A DNA stretch of 64,000 nt, from NCBI RefSeq assembly GCF_024171885.1, contig NZ_JAMTCP010000001.1, forward strand, positions 186,001 through 250,000. Reading direction: 5' to 3'. How positions within the stretch are numbered: the stretch's first letter is position 1; each line of letters begins with the position of its first letter. A program made the position numbers and the translations under genes. This DNA is from Streptoalloteichus tenebrarius. GTDB lineage: Bacteria > Actinomycetota > Actinomycetes > Mycobacteriales > Pseudonocardiaceae. The notes beneath the pieces are model-generated. The model was not told where the DNA came from. It saw nothing but the letters and a program-made list of their open reading frames with translations, and ran no database searches. Below are positions 42,633-51,656 of the stretch, piece after piece.

Positions 42633-44273
42633 TCAGGGCAGGGGGAGGAACCCCCGTTCCCCGACCTCGGCGAGGTCGACGGCGATGCGGTCGGCGGTCG
42701 CGCGCAGCGCCGGCAGCACCCGCTCCCGGAGATCGGCGCTGGTCCTGCGGCTGACCGGGGTGGCGACGTTGACCGCCGCGACCACCCGGCCGGCGCGGTC
42801 GCGCAGCGGCACCGCGATCGAGCGCAACCCTTCGTCCAACTCCTGTTCCACCAGGGCGAATCCATCCCGGCGCGCGTTGTCGACGGCGACGGCCAACGCC
42901 TCGCGCGTGGTCCGCGTGTGCGGGGTGAAGGGGCGCGGTTCGTGGCGGGACAGGCGCTCCGCCAGCTCCTCGTCCGGGAGGCCGGCCAGCAGGACGCGGC
43001 CCATGGCGGTGGCGTAGGCGGGGAACCGCGTGCCCACCCGGATGTCGACGCTCATGATCCGGACCGTGGCCACGCGCGCGACGTAGCGGATGTCCTCGCC
43101 GTCGAGCACCGCCACCGACGCGGAGTCGTGCACCTGCTCGACGAGGTCGGCGAGGTGGGGCTGGACGATCTCCTCGAAGGTGAGCCGCGAGAGCTTGGCG
43201 TAGCCCAGCTCCAGCACCCGGGGCTGGAGCGCGAAGCGTCGCTGGTCGCGGGCCGGGGCCACGTAGCCGCGCTGCTGGAGGGAGAGCAGCGCCCGGCGCG
43301 CGGTGGCGCGCGGCAGGCCGGTCGCGTCCGCCACCTCCGACAACGTGCGGCCGCCAGGGGCGCGCAGCGCGGTGAGCACGGCCAACCCCCTGGCCAGGGA
43401 CTGGAGGAACTCGGGGCCCAGCTCGTCCTTGTGCGCGCGCAGCCCGCCCGCCACGGGCCGTCCCGCGGGCTTCTCGGCGGCGGGCCGGGCGAGGTCGGCG
43501 GCCATGGCGGGCACGCTGGCCCGCAGCCGGGGCAGGGCGTGCTCGACAAGACCCCGCGCGGTGTGCCGGCTGGTGTCGCTGACGACGTTCACCGTGCACG
43601 CCGTGGTCCCGTCCGCGCCCGGCACCGGGACGGACACGGCGATGAGGCCGGGTTCGAGGTACTGGTCGTCCACGGCGAAGCCGGTCTCGCCCGCCTCGGC
43701 CACCCTCCGCCGGAAGTCCGCGACCCGGTCGGCGGGCAGCTCGCGCAGCCGGGCGCTCTCGTCCCACCTCCGCCAGTCCTCCTCGTCCCACGAGGTCGCG
43801 AACAGCGGCCCGGGGGAGCAGCGGTCGGCGGGGAGCGGGAGGCCGATCCGGAAGGAGAGCCGCACCGCGCGGGGACGCGTCCGCTGCGTGAGCAGCCGCA
43901 CCACCTCGTGGTCGGGGACGGCGACCGACACCGACTCGTCCAGGTCCTCGGCCAGGCGGGCGAGGTGCGGCCCCAGCGCCGACGGGATGCCGCTGGCGGC
44001 CAGGTAGGCGTTGCCGATCTCCAGCAGGCGCGGGGCGAGCAGCACCTCGCGCCCCTCGACGCGGACGTGGCCGAGGCGGGCCAGGGTCGAGACGATCCGG
44101 TCGACCGTGGCGCGGGCCAGGCCGGTCGCGCGGGCGAGGTCGCCCGGCCGCAGCCGGGGCTCCTGGCTGGTGGCGAGCGTGCGCAGCACGGTCAGTCCGC
44201 GATCGAGCGGGCCCACGAGTTCGTCGCCGGACGGGGTGTCCGGGACGGGGGCGGCGGTGGCCGGGCGCGGCAT
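42633..44273 (-). CDS. pcaR: Double IclR-family regulator of the protocatechuate operon (PcaR-like)
   Basis: 546 residues comprising two complete IclR proteins in one chain. First HTH GLTVLRTLATSQEPRLRPGDLARATGLARATVDRIVSTL (about 25-70) with its effector domain; second HTH GLAVLTALRAPGGRTLSEVADATGLPRATARRALLSL (about 300-345) with a second effector domain containing SVDIRVGTRFPAYATAMGRVLLAGL. The second half is the more PcaR/PcaU-like. ATG follows GGAGGAC. Divergent from pcaI with a clear TGAAC/GTTCA operator between, so it senses protocatechuate or 3-oxoadipate and controls the pca genes. Tandem fusion is unusual in length. Confidence 0.92.
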   Translation of the reverse strand: MPRPATAAPVPDTPSGDELVGPLDRGLTVLRTLATSQEPRLRPGDLARATGLARATVDRIVSTLARLGHVRVEGREVLLAPRLLEIGNAYLAASGIPSALGPHLARLAEDLDESVSVAVPDHEVVRLLTQRTRPRAVRLSFRIGLPLPADRCSPGPLFATSWDEEDWRRWDESARLRELPADRVADFRRRVAEAGETGFAVDDQYLEPGLIAVSVPVPGADGTTACTVNVVSDTSRHTARGLVEHALPRLRASVPAMAADLARPAAEKPAGRPVAGGLRAHKDELGPEFLQSLARGLAVLTALRAPGGRTLSEVADATGLPRATARRALLSLQQRGYVAPARDQRRFALQPRVLELGYAKLSRLTFEEIVQPHLADLVEQVHDSASVAVLDGEDIRYVARVATVRIMSVDIRVGTRFPAYATAMGRVLLAGLPDEELAERLSRHEPRPFTPHTRTTREALAVAVDNARRDGFALVEQELDEGLRSIAVPLRDRAGRVVAAVNVATPVSRRTSADLRERVLPALRATADRIAVDLAEVGERGFLPLP

Positions 44274-44408
44274 GCGTCCTCCAGTCGGTGTCGGGTGTGG
44301 ACGGACGCTACCGGCGCGGGCCGGGCGCCCGCCGGCTCTCCGACCACACCCCGCGGGAGGCGTTGACAGCGCCGCGTCCGGCGGACCAGACTCAGCGCCA
44401 GTCGATTT

Positions 44409-44422
44409 TGAACGATAGTTCA
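44409..44422. promoter_or_regulatory. IclR/PcaR operator
   Basis: TGAACGATAGTTCA, arms TGAAC/GTTCA with GATA spacer, lying between pcaR and pcaI and preceded by a T-rich stretch. Typical IclR-type site, 50 bp before pcaI. Confidence 0.75.
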
Positions 44423-44472
44423 CTGGGCGAACACAGGGAACATCTCGGGCGGACGATCGGAGCGCGTGCGCG

Positions 44473-45228
44473 ATGGACAAGGTGGTGGCCACCGCGGCCG
44501 AGGCCGTGGCGGGCGTGCGGGACGGCGCGTCCTTCGCCGTCGGCGGCTTCGGGCTCAGCGGGGTGCCCTCGGTGCTGATCAGCGCCCTGTACGACACGGG
44601 AGTGCGCGGCATCAGCGTGGTGTCCAACAACTGCGGCGTGGACGGCGCGGGCCTCGGCGTCCTGCTGGCCGCCGGCCGCATCGCCAGGGTCACCGCCTCC
44701 TACATCGGCGAGAACAAGGAGTTCGCCCGCCAGTACCTCGGCGGCGAGCTGGAGGTTGAGCTGGTCCCGCAGGGCACGCTCGCCGAACGGCTGCGCGCCG
44801 GCGGCTGCGGCATCCCCGCGTTCTTCACCCCCGCCGGCGTGGGCACCGCCGTGGCCGAGGGCGGCCTGCCCTGGCGCTACGCGCCCGACGGGACCGTGGC
44901 CGTGGCCTCCCCGCGCAAGGAGGTGCGCGAGTTCGACGGCGTCGAGCACGTCATGGAACGCGGGATCAGGACCGACTTCGCGCTGGTCCGCGCCGCGCGC
45001 GGCGACCGGCACGGCAACCTGGTGTTCAACAGGGCCGCGCGCAACTTCAACCCGCTCGCCGCCATGGCGGGCCGGGTGACCGTGGCCGAGGTGGAGGAAC
45101 TGGTCGAGCCGGGTGAGCTGGACCCCGACGCGATCCACCTGCCCGGTGTCTTCGTCCAGCGCGTGCTGCCCCTCACCCCCGAGCAGGCGGCCGACAAGCA
45201 GGTGGAGAAGAGGACGGTGCGCGGCTGA
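44473..45228 (+). CDS. pcaI: 3-oxoadipate CoA-transferase, subunit A
   Basis: 251 residues; with PcaJ transfers CoA from succinyl-CoA to 3-oxoadipate. Family I CoA-transferase alpha motifs: [65 protein letters not shown] and FFTPAGVGT. First gene of the pca operon. Its TGA overlaps the pcaJ ATG by one base. Confidence 0.96.
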   Translation: MDKVVATAAEAVAGVRDGASFAVGGFGLSGVPSVLISALYDTGVRGISVVSNNCGVDGAGLGVLLAAGRIARVTASYIGENKEFARQYLGGELEVELVPQGTLAERLRAGGCGIPAFFTPAGVGTAVAEGGLPWRYAPDGTVAVASPRKEVREFDGVEHVMERGIRTDFALVRAARGDRHGNLVFNRAARNFNPLAAMAGRVTVAEVEELVEPGELDPDAIHLPGVFVQRVLPLTPEQAADKQVEKRTVRG

Positions 45229-45911
45229 TGGGCTGGAGCAGGGAACAGATCGCCGCGCGCGCGGCCGCCGAGCTGACCGACGGCTCCTACGTCAACCTCG
45301 GCATCGGGCTGCCGACCCTGGTGTCCAACCACCTGCCGGCCGGCGTGCACGTCGTGTTGCAGTCCGAGAACGGCATCCTCGGCGTCGGCCCCTACCCGCG
45401 CGAGGACGAGGTCGACCCCGACCTGATCAACGCGGGCAAGGAGACGGTGACCGTCCTGCCCGGCGCGGCCTTCTTCGACTCCGCCCTGTCCTTCGGCATG
45501 ATCCGGGGCGGCCACGTCGACACCGCGATCCTCGGGGCCATGCAGGTCTCCGCGCGCGGCGACCTGGCGAACTGGATGGTCCCGGGCAAGCTGGTCAAGG
45601 GCATGGGCGGGGCCATGGACCTCGTCCACGGCGTCCGCCGGCTGATCGTCGTCATGGAGCACACCGCCAAGGACGGGACCTCGAAGATCGTCGAGGAGTG
45701 CACGCTGCCGCTCACCGGCCGGCGCTGCGTCCACCGGGTGATCACCAACCTCGGCGTCCTCGACGTCACCGACGACGGTCTGGTCCTGGTGGAGACCGCC
45801 GAGGGCGTGTCGCCGGAGGAGATCGTCGCCCGCACCGCCGCCCCGGTCCGGATCCCGCCCGACCTACGCGCCGGCGCGGCCTCCCCAGCCCACGAGTCCA
45901 GGGAGATGTGA
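45228..45911 (+). CDS. pcaJ: 3-oxoadipate CoA-transferase, subunit B
   Basis: 227 residues, partner of PcaI. Catalytic glutamate motif [13 protein letters not shown] (Glu47), substrate region [17 protein letters not shown], and [22 protein letters not shown], as in beta subunits. One-base overlaps with pcaI upstream and pcaF downstream suggest stoichiometric translation. Confidence 0.96.
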   Translation: MGWSREQIAARAAAELTDGSYVNLGIGLPTLVSNHLPAGVHVVLQSENGILGVGPYPREDEVDPDLINAGKETVTVLPGAAFFDSALSFGMIRGGHVDTAILGAMQVSARGDLANWMVPGKLVKGMGGAMDLVHGVRRLIVVMEHTAKDGTSKIVEECTLPLTGRRCVHRVITNLGVLDVTDDGLVLVETAEGVSPEEIVARTAAPVRIPPDLRAGAASPAHESREM

Positions 45912-47101
45912 TGATCGAGCGCCCCCGCGACGTCTACGTCGTCGACGCCGTCCGCACGCCGATCGGCCGTTACGGTGGGGTGCTCGCCGGGGTCCGCCCC
46001 GACGACCTCGCCGCGGGCGTGCTGCGCGCGCTGCTCGACCGCTCTCCCGACCTGGACCCCGCCCGCGTCGGTGACGTCATCCTCGGCAACGCCAACGGCG
46101 CCGGCGAGGAGAACCGCAACGTCGCGCGCATGGCCGCGCTGCTGGCCGGCCTCCCGGTCACCGTCCCCGGCGCCACCGTCAACCGGCTGTGCGGATCGGG
46201 CATGGAGGCCGTCATCCAGGCCGCCCGCGCCGTCGCGCTGGGCGACGCCTCGATCGTGATCGCCGGCGGCGTCGAGTCGATGAGCCGCGCGCCGTGGGTG
46301 CTGCCCAAGCCCGAGCGCGCCTTCCCCGCCGGCGACCAGCGGCTGGTCTCCACCACGCTGGGCTGGCGGCTGGTCAACCCGCGCATGCCCGCGGAGTGGA
46401 CCGTCGCGCTGGGCGAGGGCGCCGAGCTGATCGCCGACAAGTACGGCATCACGCGCGAGGCGCAGGACGAGTTCGCCCTCGCCAGCCACCAGCGCGCCGC
46501 CAGGGCGTGGCGGGAGGGCGACTACGACGCGGAGGTCGTGGCCGTCGACGGCGTCGAGGCCAGCCGCGACGAGAGCATCCGCCACGACACCTCGCTGGCC
46601 GCGCTGGCCCGGCTCAAGACCGTGTTCCGCCCCGACGGCACCGTCACCGCCGGCAACTCCTCGCCGCTCAACGACGGCGCCGCCGCGCTGATCCTGGCCG
46701 ACGAGGCCGGGCTCCGCGCGATCGGCCGCGAGCCGTTGGCCCGCGTGGTGACCAGCGCGGTGACCGGCATCGAACCGCAGTACTTCGGCCTCGGCCCCGT
46801 CGAGGCCACCCAGCGCGCCCTCGCCAGGGCCGGCCGCTCCTTCGGCGACCTCGACGTCGTCGAACTCAACGAGGCGTTCGCCGCCCAGGCCCTGGGCTGC
46901 CTGGCCGCCCTGCCCGAACTGGACCCCGCGATCGTCAACCCCAGGGGCGGCGCGGTGGCGCTGGGCCACCCGCTCGGCGCCTCCGGCGCCCGCATCGCCG
47001 GCGCGGTCGCCCACCAGCTCGCGCGGGCCGGGAGCGGCACCGGCCTGGCCACGTTGTGCATCGGCGTGGGCCAGGGGCTCGCGCTGCTCCTCGAACGCTG
47101 A
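45911..47101 (+). CDS. pcaF: 3-oxoadipyl-CoA thiolase
   Basis: 396 residues; cleaves 3-oxoadipyl-CoA to succinyl-CoA and acetyl-CoA. Thiolase triad: nucleophile Cys94 in NRLCGSGMEAV, His in GGAVALGHPLGASGAR, second Cys in TLCIGVGQG. DAVRTPIGRYGGVLAGVRPDDL at the N-terminus is the PcaF-type start. ATG overlaps the pcaJ stop. Last step into central metabolism. Confidence 0.97.
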   Translation: MIERPRDVYVVDAVRTPIGRYGGVLAGVRPDDLAAGVLRALLDRSPDLDPARVGDVILGNANGAGEENRNVARMAALLAGLPVTVPGATVNRLCGSGMEAVIQAARAVALGDASIVIAGGVESMSRAPWVLPKPERAFPAGDQRLVSTTLGWRLVNPRMPAEWTVALGEGAELIADKYGITREAQDEFALASHQRAARAWREGDYDAEVVAVDGVEASRDESIRHDTSLAALARLKTVFRPDGTVTAGNSSPLNDGAAALILADEAGLRAIGREPLARVVTSAVTGIEPQYFGLGPVEATQRALARAGRSFGDLDVVELNEAFAAQALGCLAALPELDPAIVNPRGGAVALGHPLGASGARIAGAVAHQLARAGSGTGLATLCIGVGQGLALLLER

Positions 47102-47134
47102 CCCAGCCCCGTCACCCCACAGGAGCTCCCACCC

Positions 47135-47941
47135 ATGAGCACCCCACCCACCCCGCCGCCGGGGGCCGCCCCGTCGCTGGCCAGCCAGCGGGAGATCGAC
47201 CGCGAGATCGCCGCGCTCCGACAGTCCTATGTGGACCTGCGGGCCGGGGGAGCGCCCGAGCGGCTCCACCCCGACCGCGACTACCTCCCCTACCGCAGCA
47301 GCGCCCTGCGCCACCCCAAGCAGCCGCTGGTCGCGATCGAGGACCCCGAGGTCATGGAGCTGACCGGCCCGGTCTTCGGCGTCACCGACGTCACCGCGCT
47401 GGACAACGACCTCACGCGGCAGCACGCCGGGGAGCCGCTGGGGGAGCGCCTGACGGTCACCGGGCGGGTCCTGGACCGCGACGGCCGGCCGGTGCGCGGC
47501 CAGCTCGTGGAGATCTGGCAGGCCAACGCCGCCGGCCGCTACGCCCACCAGCGCGACGACCACCCCGCGCCGCTCGACCCGAACTTCACCGGCGTCGGCC
47601 GCTGCCTCACCGACGACGAGGGCCGCTACCAGTTCACCACGATCAAGCCCGGCCCCTACCCGTGGCGCAACCACCGCAACGCCTGGCGGCCCGCGCACAT
47701 CCACTTCTCGCTGTTCGGCACGGCCTTCACCCAGCGCCTGGTCACCCAGATGTACTTCCCGGGCGACCCGCTGTTCCCGTACGACCCGATCCTCCAGTCG
47801 GTGACCGACGACGCCGCCCGCCAGCGACTGGTGGCCACCTACGACCACGACCTGTCCGTGCCCGAGTGGTCCCTGGGCTACCGCTGGGACATCGTCCTCG
47901 ACGGCCCCGCCGCCACGTGGATGGAGGAAGGACGCCTGTGA
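47135..47941 (+). CDS. pcaH: Protocatechuate 3,4-dioxygenase beta subunit
   Basis: 268 residues; with PcaG opens protocatechuate to 3-carboxy-cis,cis-muconate. Fe(III) ligands are visible: Tyr136 (AGRYAHQ), Tyr175 (GPYPWRN), His188 and His190 (RPAHIHFS). VEIWQANAAGRY and LDPNFTGVGR are family signatures. AGGAG precedes the ATG. Start of the second half of the operon, 33 bp after pcaF. Confidence 0.97.
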   Translation: MSTPPTPPPGAAPSLASQREIDREIAALRQSYVDLRAGGAPERLHPDRDYLPYRSSALRHPKQPLVAIEDPEVMELTGPVFGVTDVTALDNDLTRQHAGEPLGERLTVTGRVLDRDGRPVRGQLVEIWQANAAGRYAHQRDDHPAPLDPNFTGVGRCLTDDEGRYQFTTIKPGPYPWRNHRNAWRPAHIHFSLFGTAFTQRLVTQMYFPGDPLFPYDPILQSVTDDAARQRLVATYDHDLSVPEWSLGYRWDIVLDGPAATWMEEGRL

Positions 47942-48534
47942 GCACGCTGCCCCCCACCCCGTCCCAGACGGTCGGACCGTTCTACGGCTACGCGCTGCCG
48001 TTCCCCGGCGGCGGCGACATCGCGCCCGCCGGCCACCCCGACACGATCACCATCCGGGGCGTGGTCCTCGACGGGGCCGGCCAGCCCATCCCCGACGCCC
48101 TGCTGGAGATCTGGCAGGCCGGACCCGACGGCGACCTCACCGGCCGTCCCGGCTCGATGCGGCGCGACCCGGTCACCGGCGGCCACCTCGGCCGCAACGG
48201 CGTGGACTTCACCGGCTTCGGCCGGGTGCCCACCGACGCCGACGGCGGATGGGTGGTCCGCACCCTCCCGCCGGGGCCGCACCGTCCCGGCGCCACCCCG
48301 TACCTGTCGGTGTGCGTCTTCGCCCGAGGGCTGCTGCACCACCTGTTCACCCGGATCTACCTGCCCGAGCACGCCGACGCGCTGGCCGCCGACCCGGTGC
48401 TCGGCGCGCTGCCGCCCGAGCGCCGCGCGACCCTGCTCGCCACGCGGGAACATGACCGGACGTACCGGTTCGACATCCGTCTCCAGGGCGGGGACGGGCC
48501 GCACGAGGAGACGGTGTTCCTTGCCTTCCCCTGA
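47938..48534 (+). CDS. pcaG: Protocatechuate 3,4-dioxygenase alpha subunit
   Basis: 198 residues, dioxygenase fold without iron ligands: PSQTVGPFYGYALPF, LLEIWQAGPDGDL, FTGFGRVPTDADG, YLSVCVFARGLLHHLFTRIYLPEH. Pairs with PcaH. GTG start overlaps the pcaH stop and the end overlaps the pcaB start, so translation is coupled. Confidence 0.96.
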   Translation: MSTLPPTPSQTVGPFYGYALPFPGGGDIAPAGHPDTITIRGVVLDGAGQPIPDALLEIWQAGPDGDLTGRPGSMRRDPVTGGHLGRNGVDFTGFGRVPTDADGGWVVRTLPPGPHRPGATPYLSVCVFARGLLHHLFTRIYLPEHADALAADPVLGALPPERRATLLATREHDRTYRFDIRLQGGDGPHEETVFLAFP

Positions 48535-49978
48535 CCCCACCGACCCGGCGCCAGCGCTGCCGCCGGGCGCCGACCTCGGCCTGCTCTCCCCGGTGCGGGC
48601 CGGGTCGGCGGTGGAGGCCGCCACCGGCGACGTCGCCTTCCTCCAGGCGATGCTGGACGCCGAGCTGGCGCTGACCCGCGCGCAGGCCCGGCTGGGGCTC
48701 GTCCCGGGCTCGGCCGTGCCCGCCGTCGCGGCGGCCGCCCGCGCCGACGCCTACGACCTGCCGGGGCTGGCCCTGCGCGCCCGCTCCGGCGGAAACCCGG
48801 TCATCCCGCTGGTCGCCGATCTCACGGCAGCGGTGCGGGAACGGGACCCGGCCGCCGCCGGCGCCGTCCACCTCGGCGCGACCAGCCAGGACATCCTCGA
48901 CACGGCGGCCATGCTCGTGGCCCGCCGGGCCCTGGACCTGGTGCTGGCCGACCTCGACCACGTGGTCGACGACCTCACCCGGCTCGCCGCCGCGCACCGG
49001 GACACCCCGTTGCCGGGCCGGACCCTCACCCAGCACGCCGTTCCCACCACCTTCGGCCTCAAGGCCGCCGGCTGGCGTTCGTTGGCCCTCGACGCGCGGC
49101 GCCGCCTCGCCGCCGCGCGTGACGCGCTGCCCGCCCAGCTCGGCGGCGCCGGCGGCACCCTCGCCGCGTTCCACGAACTGGCACCCGGGAAACTGGCACC
49201 TGGGGACCCGGCCGGGACCGACCCCGGCCTGCGGCTCCTCGCCGCCTACGCCGAAGAGACCGGCCTGGCCGAGCCGGTCCTGCCCTGGCACACCCTGCGC
49301 ACGCCCGTCGCCGACCTCGGCGCGGCCCTCGCCCACACCGCCGGCGCGCTCGGCAAGATCGCCGCCGACGTGCTCGTGCTCTCCCGCACCGAGATCGGCG
49401 AGATCGCCGAGGGCAGCGGCGGCGGCTCGTCGGCCATGCCACACAAGAGCAACCCCGTGCGCGCCACCCTGCTGGCCGCCACCGCGCGCCAGGTCCCCGC
49501 GCTGGCGGCCGTGCTGTTCGGCTCGCTGGCCGCCGAGGACGAACGCCCCGCCGGCGCCTGGCACGCCGAGTGGCAGACCCTGCGGGAGGCCCTGCGACTC
49601 ACCGGGGGCGCCGCCCGCGACGCCGCCGAGCTGGTGGCCGGGCTCGTCGTCCGACCCGAACCCATGCGCGCGCACCTGGACCGCACCCAGGGACTGATCG
49701 TCTCCGAACGCGTCCGCCTCGCCCTGACCCCGCTCCTCGGCGCGGCCGCCGCGAAGAAGCTGGTCACCGACGCGGCCCTCCGTGCCGCCACCGAGGGGAC
49801 CAGCCTCGCCTCCGTCCTGGCGTCCGCGCCCGAACTGGCCGACCTGCCCCCGGACCGCCTCGCCGAGTTCACCGACCCCGCCGCGTACCTCGGCTCGGCC
49901 GGCGCCCTCGTCGACCGCGCCCTCGCCGCCGACCGAGCGGACGCGCCGCACCCCACCGCCCGCCAGGAGAACCCGTGA
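48521..49978 (+). CDS. pcaB: 3-carboxy-cis,cis-muconate cycloisomerase
   Basis: 485 residues of the fumarase/ASL superfamily; forms 4-carboxymuconolactone. Signature GSSAMPHKSNPVRA; also TSQDILDTAAMLVARRAL and LPGRTLTQHAVPTTFGLKAAGW. The start is taken as TTG at 48521, inside the end of pcaG and after GAGGAG at 48505; no ATG or GTG fits better. Its stop overlaps the pcaL GTG (GTGA). Confidence 0.95.
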   Translation: MPSPDPTDPAPALPPGADLGLLSPVRAGSAVEAATGDVAFLQAMLDAELALTRAQARLGLVPGSAVPAVAAAARADAYDLPGLALRARSGGNPVIPLVADLTAAVRERDPAAAGAVHLGATSQDILDTAAMLVARRALDLVLADLDHVVDDLTRLAAAHRDTPLPGRTLTQHAVPTTFGLKAAGWRSLALDARRRLAAARDALPAQLGGAGGTLAAFHELAPGKLAPGDPAGTDPGLRLLAAYAEETGLAEPVLPWHTLRTPVADLGAALAHTAGALGKIAADVLVLSRTEIGEIAEGSGGGSSAMPHKSNPVRATLLAATARQVPALAAVLFGSLAAEDERPAGAWHAEWQTLREALRLTGGAARDAAELVAGLVVRPEPMRAHLDRTQGLIVSERVRLALTPLLGAAAAKKLVTDAALRAATEGTSLASVLASAPELADLPPDRLAEFTDPAAYLGSAGALVDRALAADRADAPHPTARQENP

Positions 49979-51627
49979 CCACGCCGCTCCACCACCGTCT
50001 CGACGGGCAGCCGGACGGGACGCCCCTGATCCTCGGACCCTCCCTCGGCACCTCCCTCGCCGTGTGGGACCCCCACGTCGCCGCGCTCGCCGAACACCAC
50101 GCCGTGCTGCGTTACGACCTCCCCGGCCACGGCGGCTCACCCGCCTCCGCGCTGCCGCACCCCGAGCCCGGGCACACCACCGTCGCCGACCTCGCCCGCC
50201 TGGTCCTCGACCTCGCCGACCAGCAGGGCTGGGAGCGCTTCCACTACGCCGGCATCTCCCTCGGCGGCGCGATCGGCGCGTACCTGGCGGTCCACCACCC
50301 CGACCGGGTCGTGCACCTGGCCCTGATCTGCTCCTCCGCCCACTTCGGCGACCCCGCCGCCTGGCACGAGCGCGCCGCGCTCGTGCGGCAACAGGGCACC
50401 GCGCCCCTCGTGCCCACCGCCCCCGGCCGCTGGTTCTCCGACCTCGCCACCGCCGAGAGCCCGCGGGGCGCCGCCCTGCTCGCCGACCTGGCCGCCACCG
50501 ACCCGGCCGGCTACGCCGCCTGCTGCGACGCGTTGGCCACCTACGACCTGCGCGGCGACCTCCACCGCATCACCGGCCGCACCCTGGTCGTCGCCGGCCA
50601 GCAGGACTCCGCCACCCCACCCGCGCACGCCCGCGAGTTGGCCTCGGGCATTCCGGGCGCGCGGCTCATCGAATTGACCAGCGCCGGCCACCTCGCGGGC
50701 ATCGAACGCCCCGCCGCCGTGACCGCGGCCCTCCTCACCCACTTCGACCCCGCCGGTCCCGGCGTGGTCTCCGATGGTCCTGGCGTCGGTGTTCGCAGTT
50801 CTGGTGTCGGTGCCCAGGGTTCGGGCGCGGTGTCCGAGGGTTCCGGTGTCGATGGCCGGGGTGCCGGCGTGGTGCCCGAGGGTTCCGGTGTCGGCGTCGG
50901 TGGTTCTGGCGTCGGTGCCCGGGGTGCCGGCGTGGTGTCCGACAGCTCTGGTGTCGATGTCCGGGGTTCGGGTGTGGTGTCCGAGGGCTCTGGTGTCGGC
51001 GTCGGTGGTTCTGGTGTCGATGTCCAGGGTTCGGATGTCGTCTCCGGGAACTCTCGTGTCGATGTTCGTGGTTCCGGTGTCGATGTCCGGGGTTCGGGTG
51101 TGGTGTCCGAGGATTCCGGTGTCGATGTCGGTGGTTCTGGCGTCGATGTCCGAGGTGCCGGCGTGGTGTCCGACGGCTCTGGTGTCGATGTTCGTGGTTC
51201 CGGTGTCGATGTCCCGGGTTCCGATGTCGTCTCCCTCGGTTCCGACGTCGAACGGTTCGCGGCGGGGATGCGGGTGCGGCGTGCCGTCCTCGGCGACGCC
51301 CACGTCGACGCCGCCCAGGCCAGGACCACCCCGTTCACCGCGGACTTCCAGGACCTCATCACCCGCTACGCGTGGGGCGAGATCTGGACCCGGCCCGGAC
51401 TGGACCGGCGGACCAGGAGCTGCGTCACCCTCACCGCCCTGGTCGCTCGCGGTCACCACGACGAACTGGCGATGCACGTCAGGGCCGCGCTGACCAACGG
51501 CCTCACCCGCGACGAGATCAAGGAAGTGCTGCTCCAGACCGCGATCTACTGCGGGGTGCCCGCGGCCAACTCCGCGTTCGCCGTCGCCCAGCGGGTGCTC
51601 GCCGATCTGGACGCCAAGGCCGACTGA
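49975..51627 (+). CDS. pcaL: Fused 3-oxoadipate enol-lactonase / 4-carboxymuconolactone decarboxylase
   Basis: 550 residues joining PcaD and PcaC, which convert 4-carboxymuconolactone to enol-lactone and then to 3-oxoadipate. PcaD half (1-260): RYDLPGHGGSPAS, nucleophile Ser95 in AGISLGGAIG, catalytic His in TSAGHLAGIE. PcaC half (about 425-550): DFQDLITRYAWGEIWTRPGL, RRTRSCVTLTALVARGHHDE, HVRAALTNGLTRDEIKEVL, QTAIYCGVPAAN. PcaL fusions are known in actinomycetes, but here the halves are parted by about 160 residues of heptad repeats rich in Gly, Val, Ser and Asp. The frame stays open throughout. GTG overlaps the pcaB stop. Confidence 0.95.
   Translation: MTTPLHHRLDGQPDGTPLILGPSLGTSLAVWDPHVAALAEHHAVLRYDLPGHGGSPASALPHPEPGHTTVADLARLVLDLADQQGWERFHYAGISLGGAIGAYLAVHHPDRVVHLALICSSAHFGDPAAWHERAALVRQQGTAPLVPTAPGRWFSDLATAESPRGAALLADLAATDPAGYAACCDALATYDLRGDLHRITGRTLVVAGQQDSATPPAHARELASGIPGARLIELTSAGHLAGIERPAAVTAALLTHFDPAGPGVVSDGPGVGVRSSGVGAQGSGAVSEGSGVDGRGAGVVPEGSGVGVGGSGVGARGAGVVSDSSGVDVRGSGVVSEGSGVGVGGSGVDVQGSDVVSGNSRVDVRGSGVDVRGSGVVSEDSGVDVGGSGVDVRGAGVVSDGSGVDVRGSGVDVPGSDVVSLGSDVERFAAGMRVRRAVLGDAHVDAAQARTTPFTADFQDLITRYAWGEIWTRPGLDRRTRSCVTLTALVARGHHDELAMHVRAALTNGLTRDEIKEVLLQTAIYCGVPAANSAFAVAQRVLADLDAKAD
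50764..51246 (+). repeat. 21-bp coding minisatellite (about 23 heptapeptide units) in pcaL
   Basis: Each 21-bp unit encodes seven residues of the type GVDVRGS, GVVSEGS, GVGVGGS. Units follow a higher-order alternation. Codons such as GGT, GTT, TCT and GAT are frequent here yet rare in the flanking enzyme halves, so composition shifts abruptly. The unit length is a multiple of three, which keeps the fusion in frame whatever the copy number. Confidence 0.92.
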
Positions 51628-51656
51628 GTTCCACCGCCTCCCAAGGAGAATTGAGC

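Noticed and set aside
49782-51640. Long plus-strand frame over pcaB/pcaL in another phase
   Set aside because: Arg/Pro/Cys-rich shadow; only its last third, in phase with pobA, is real.
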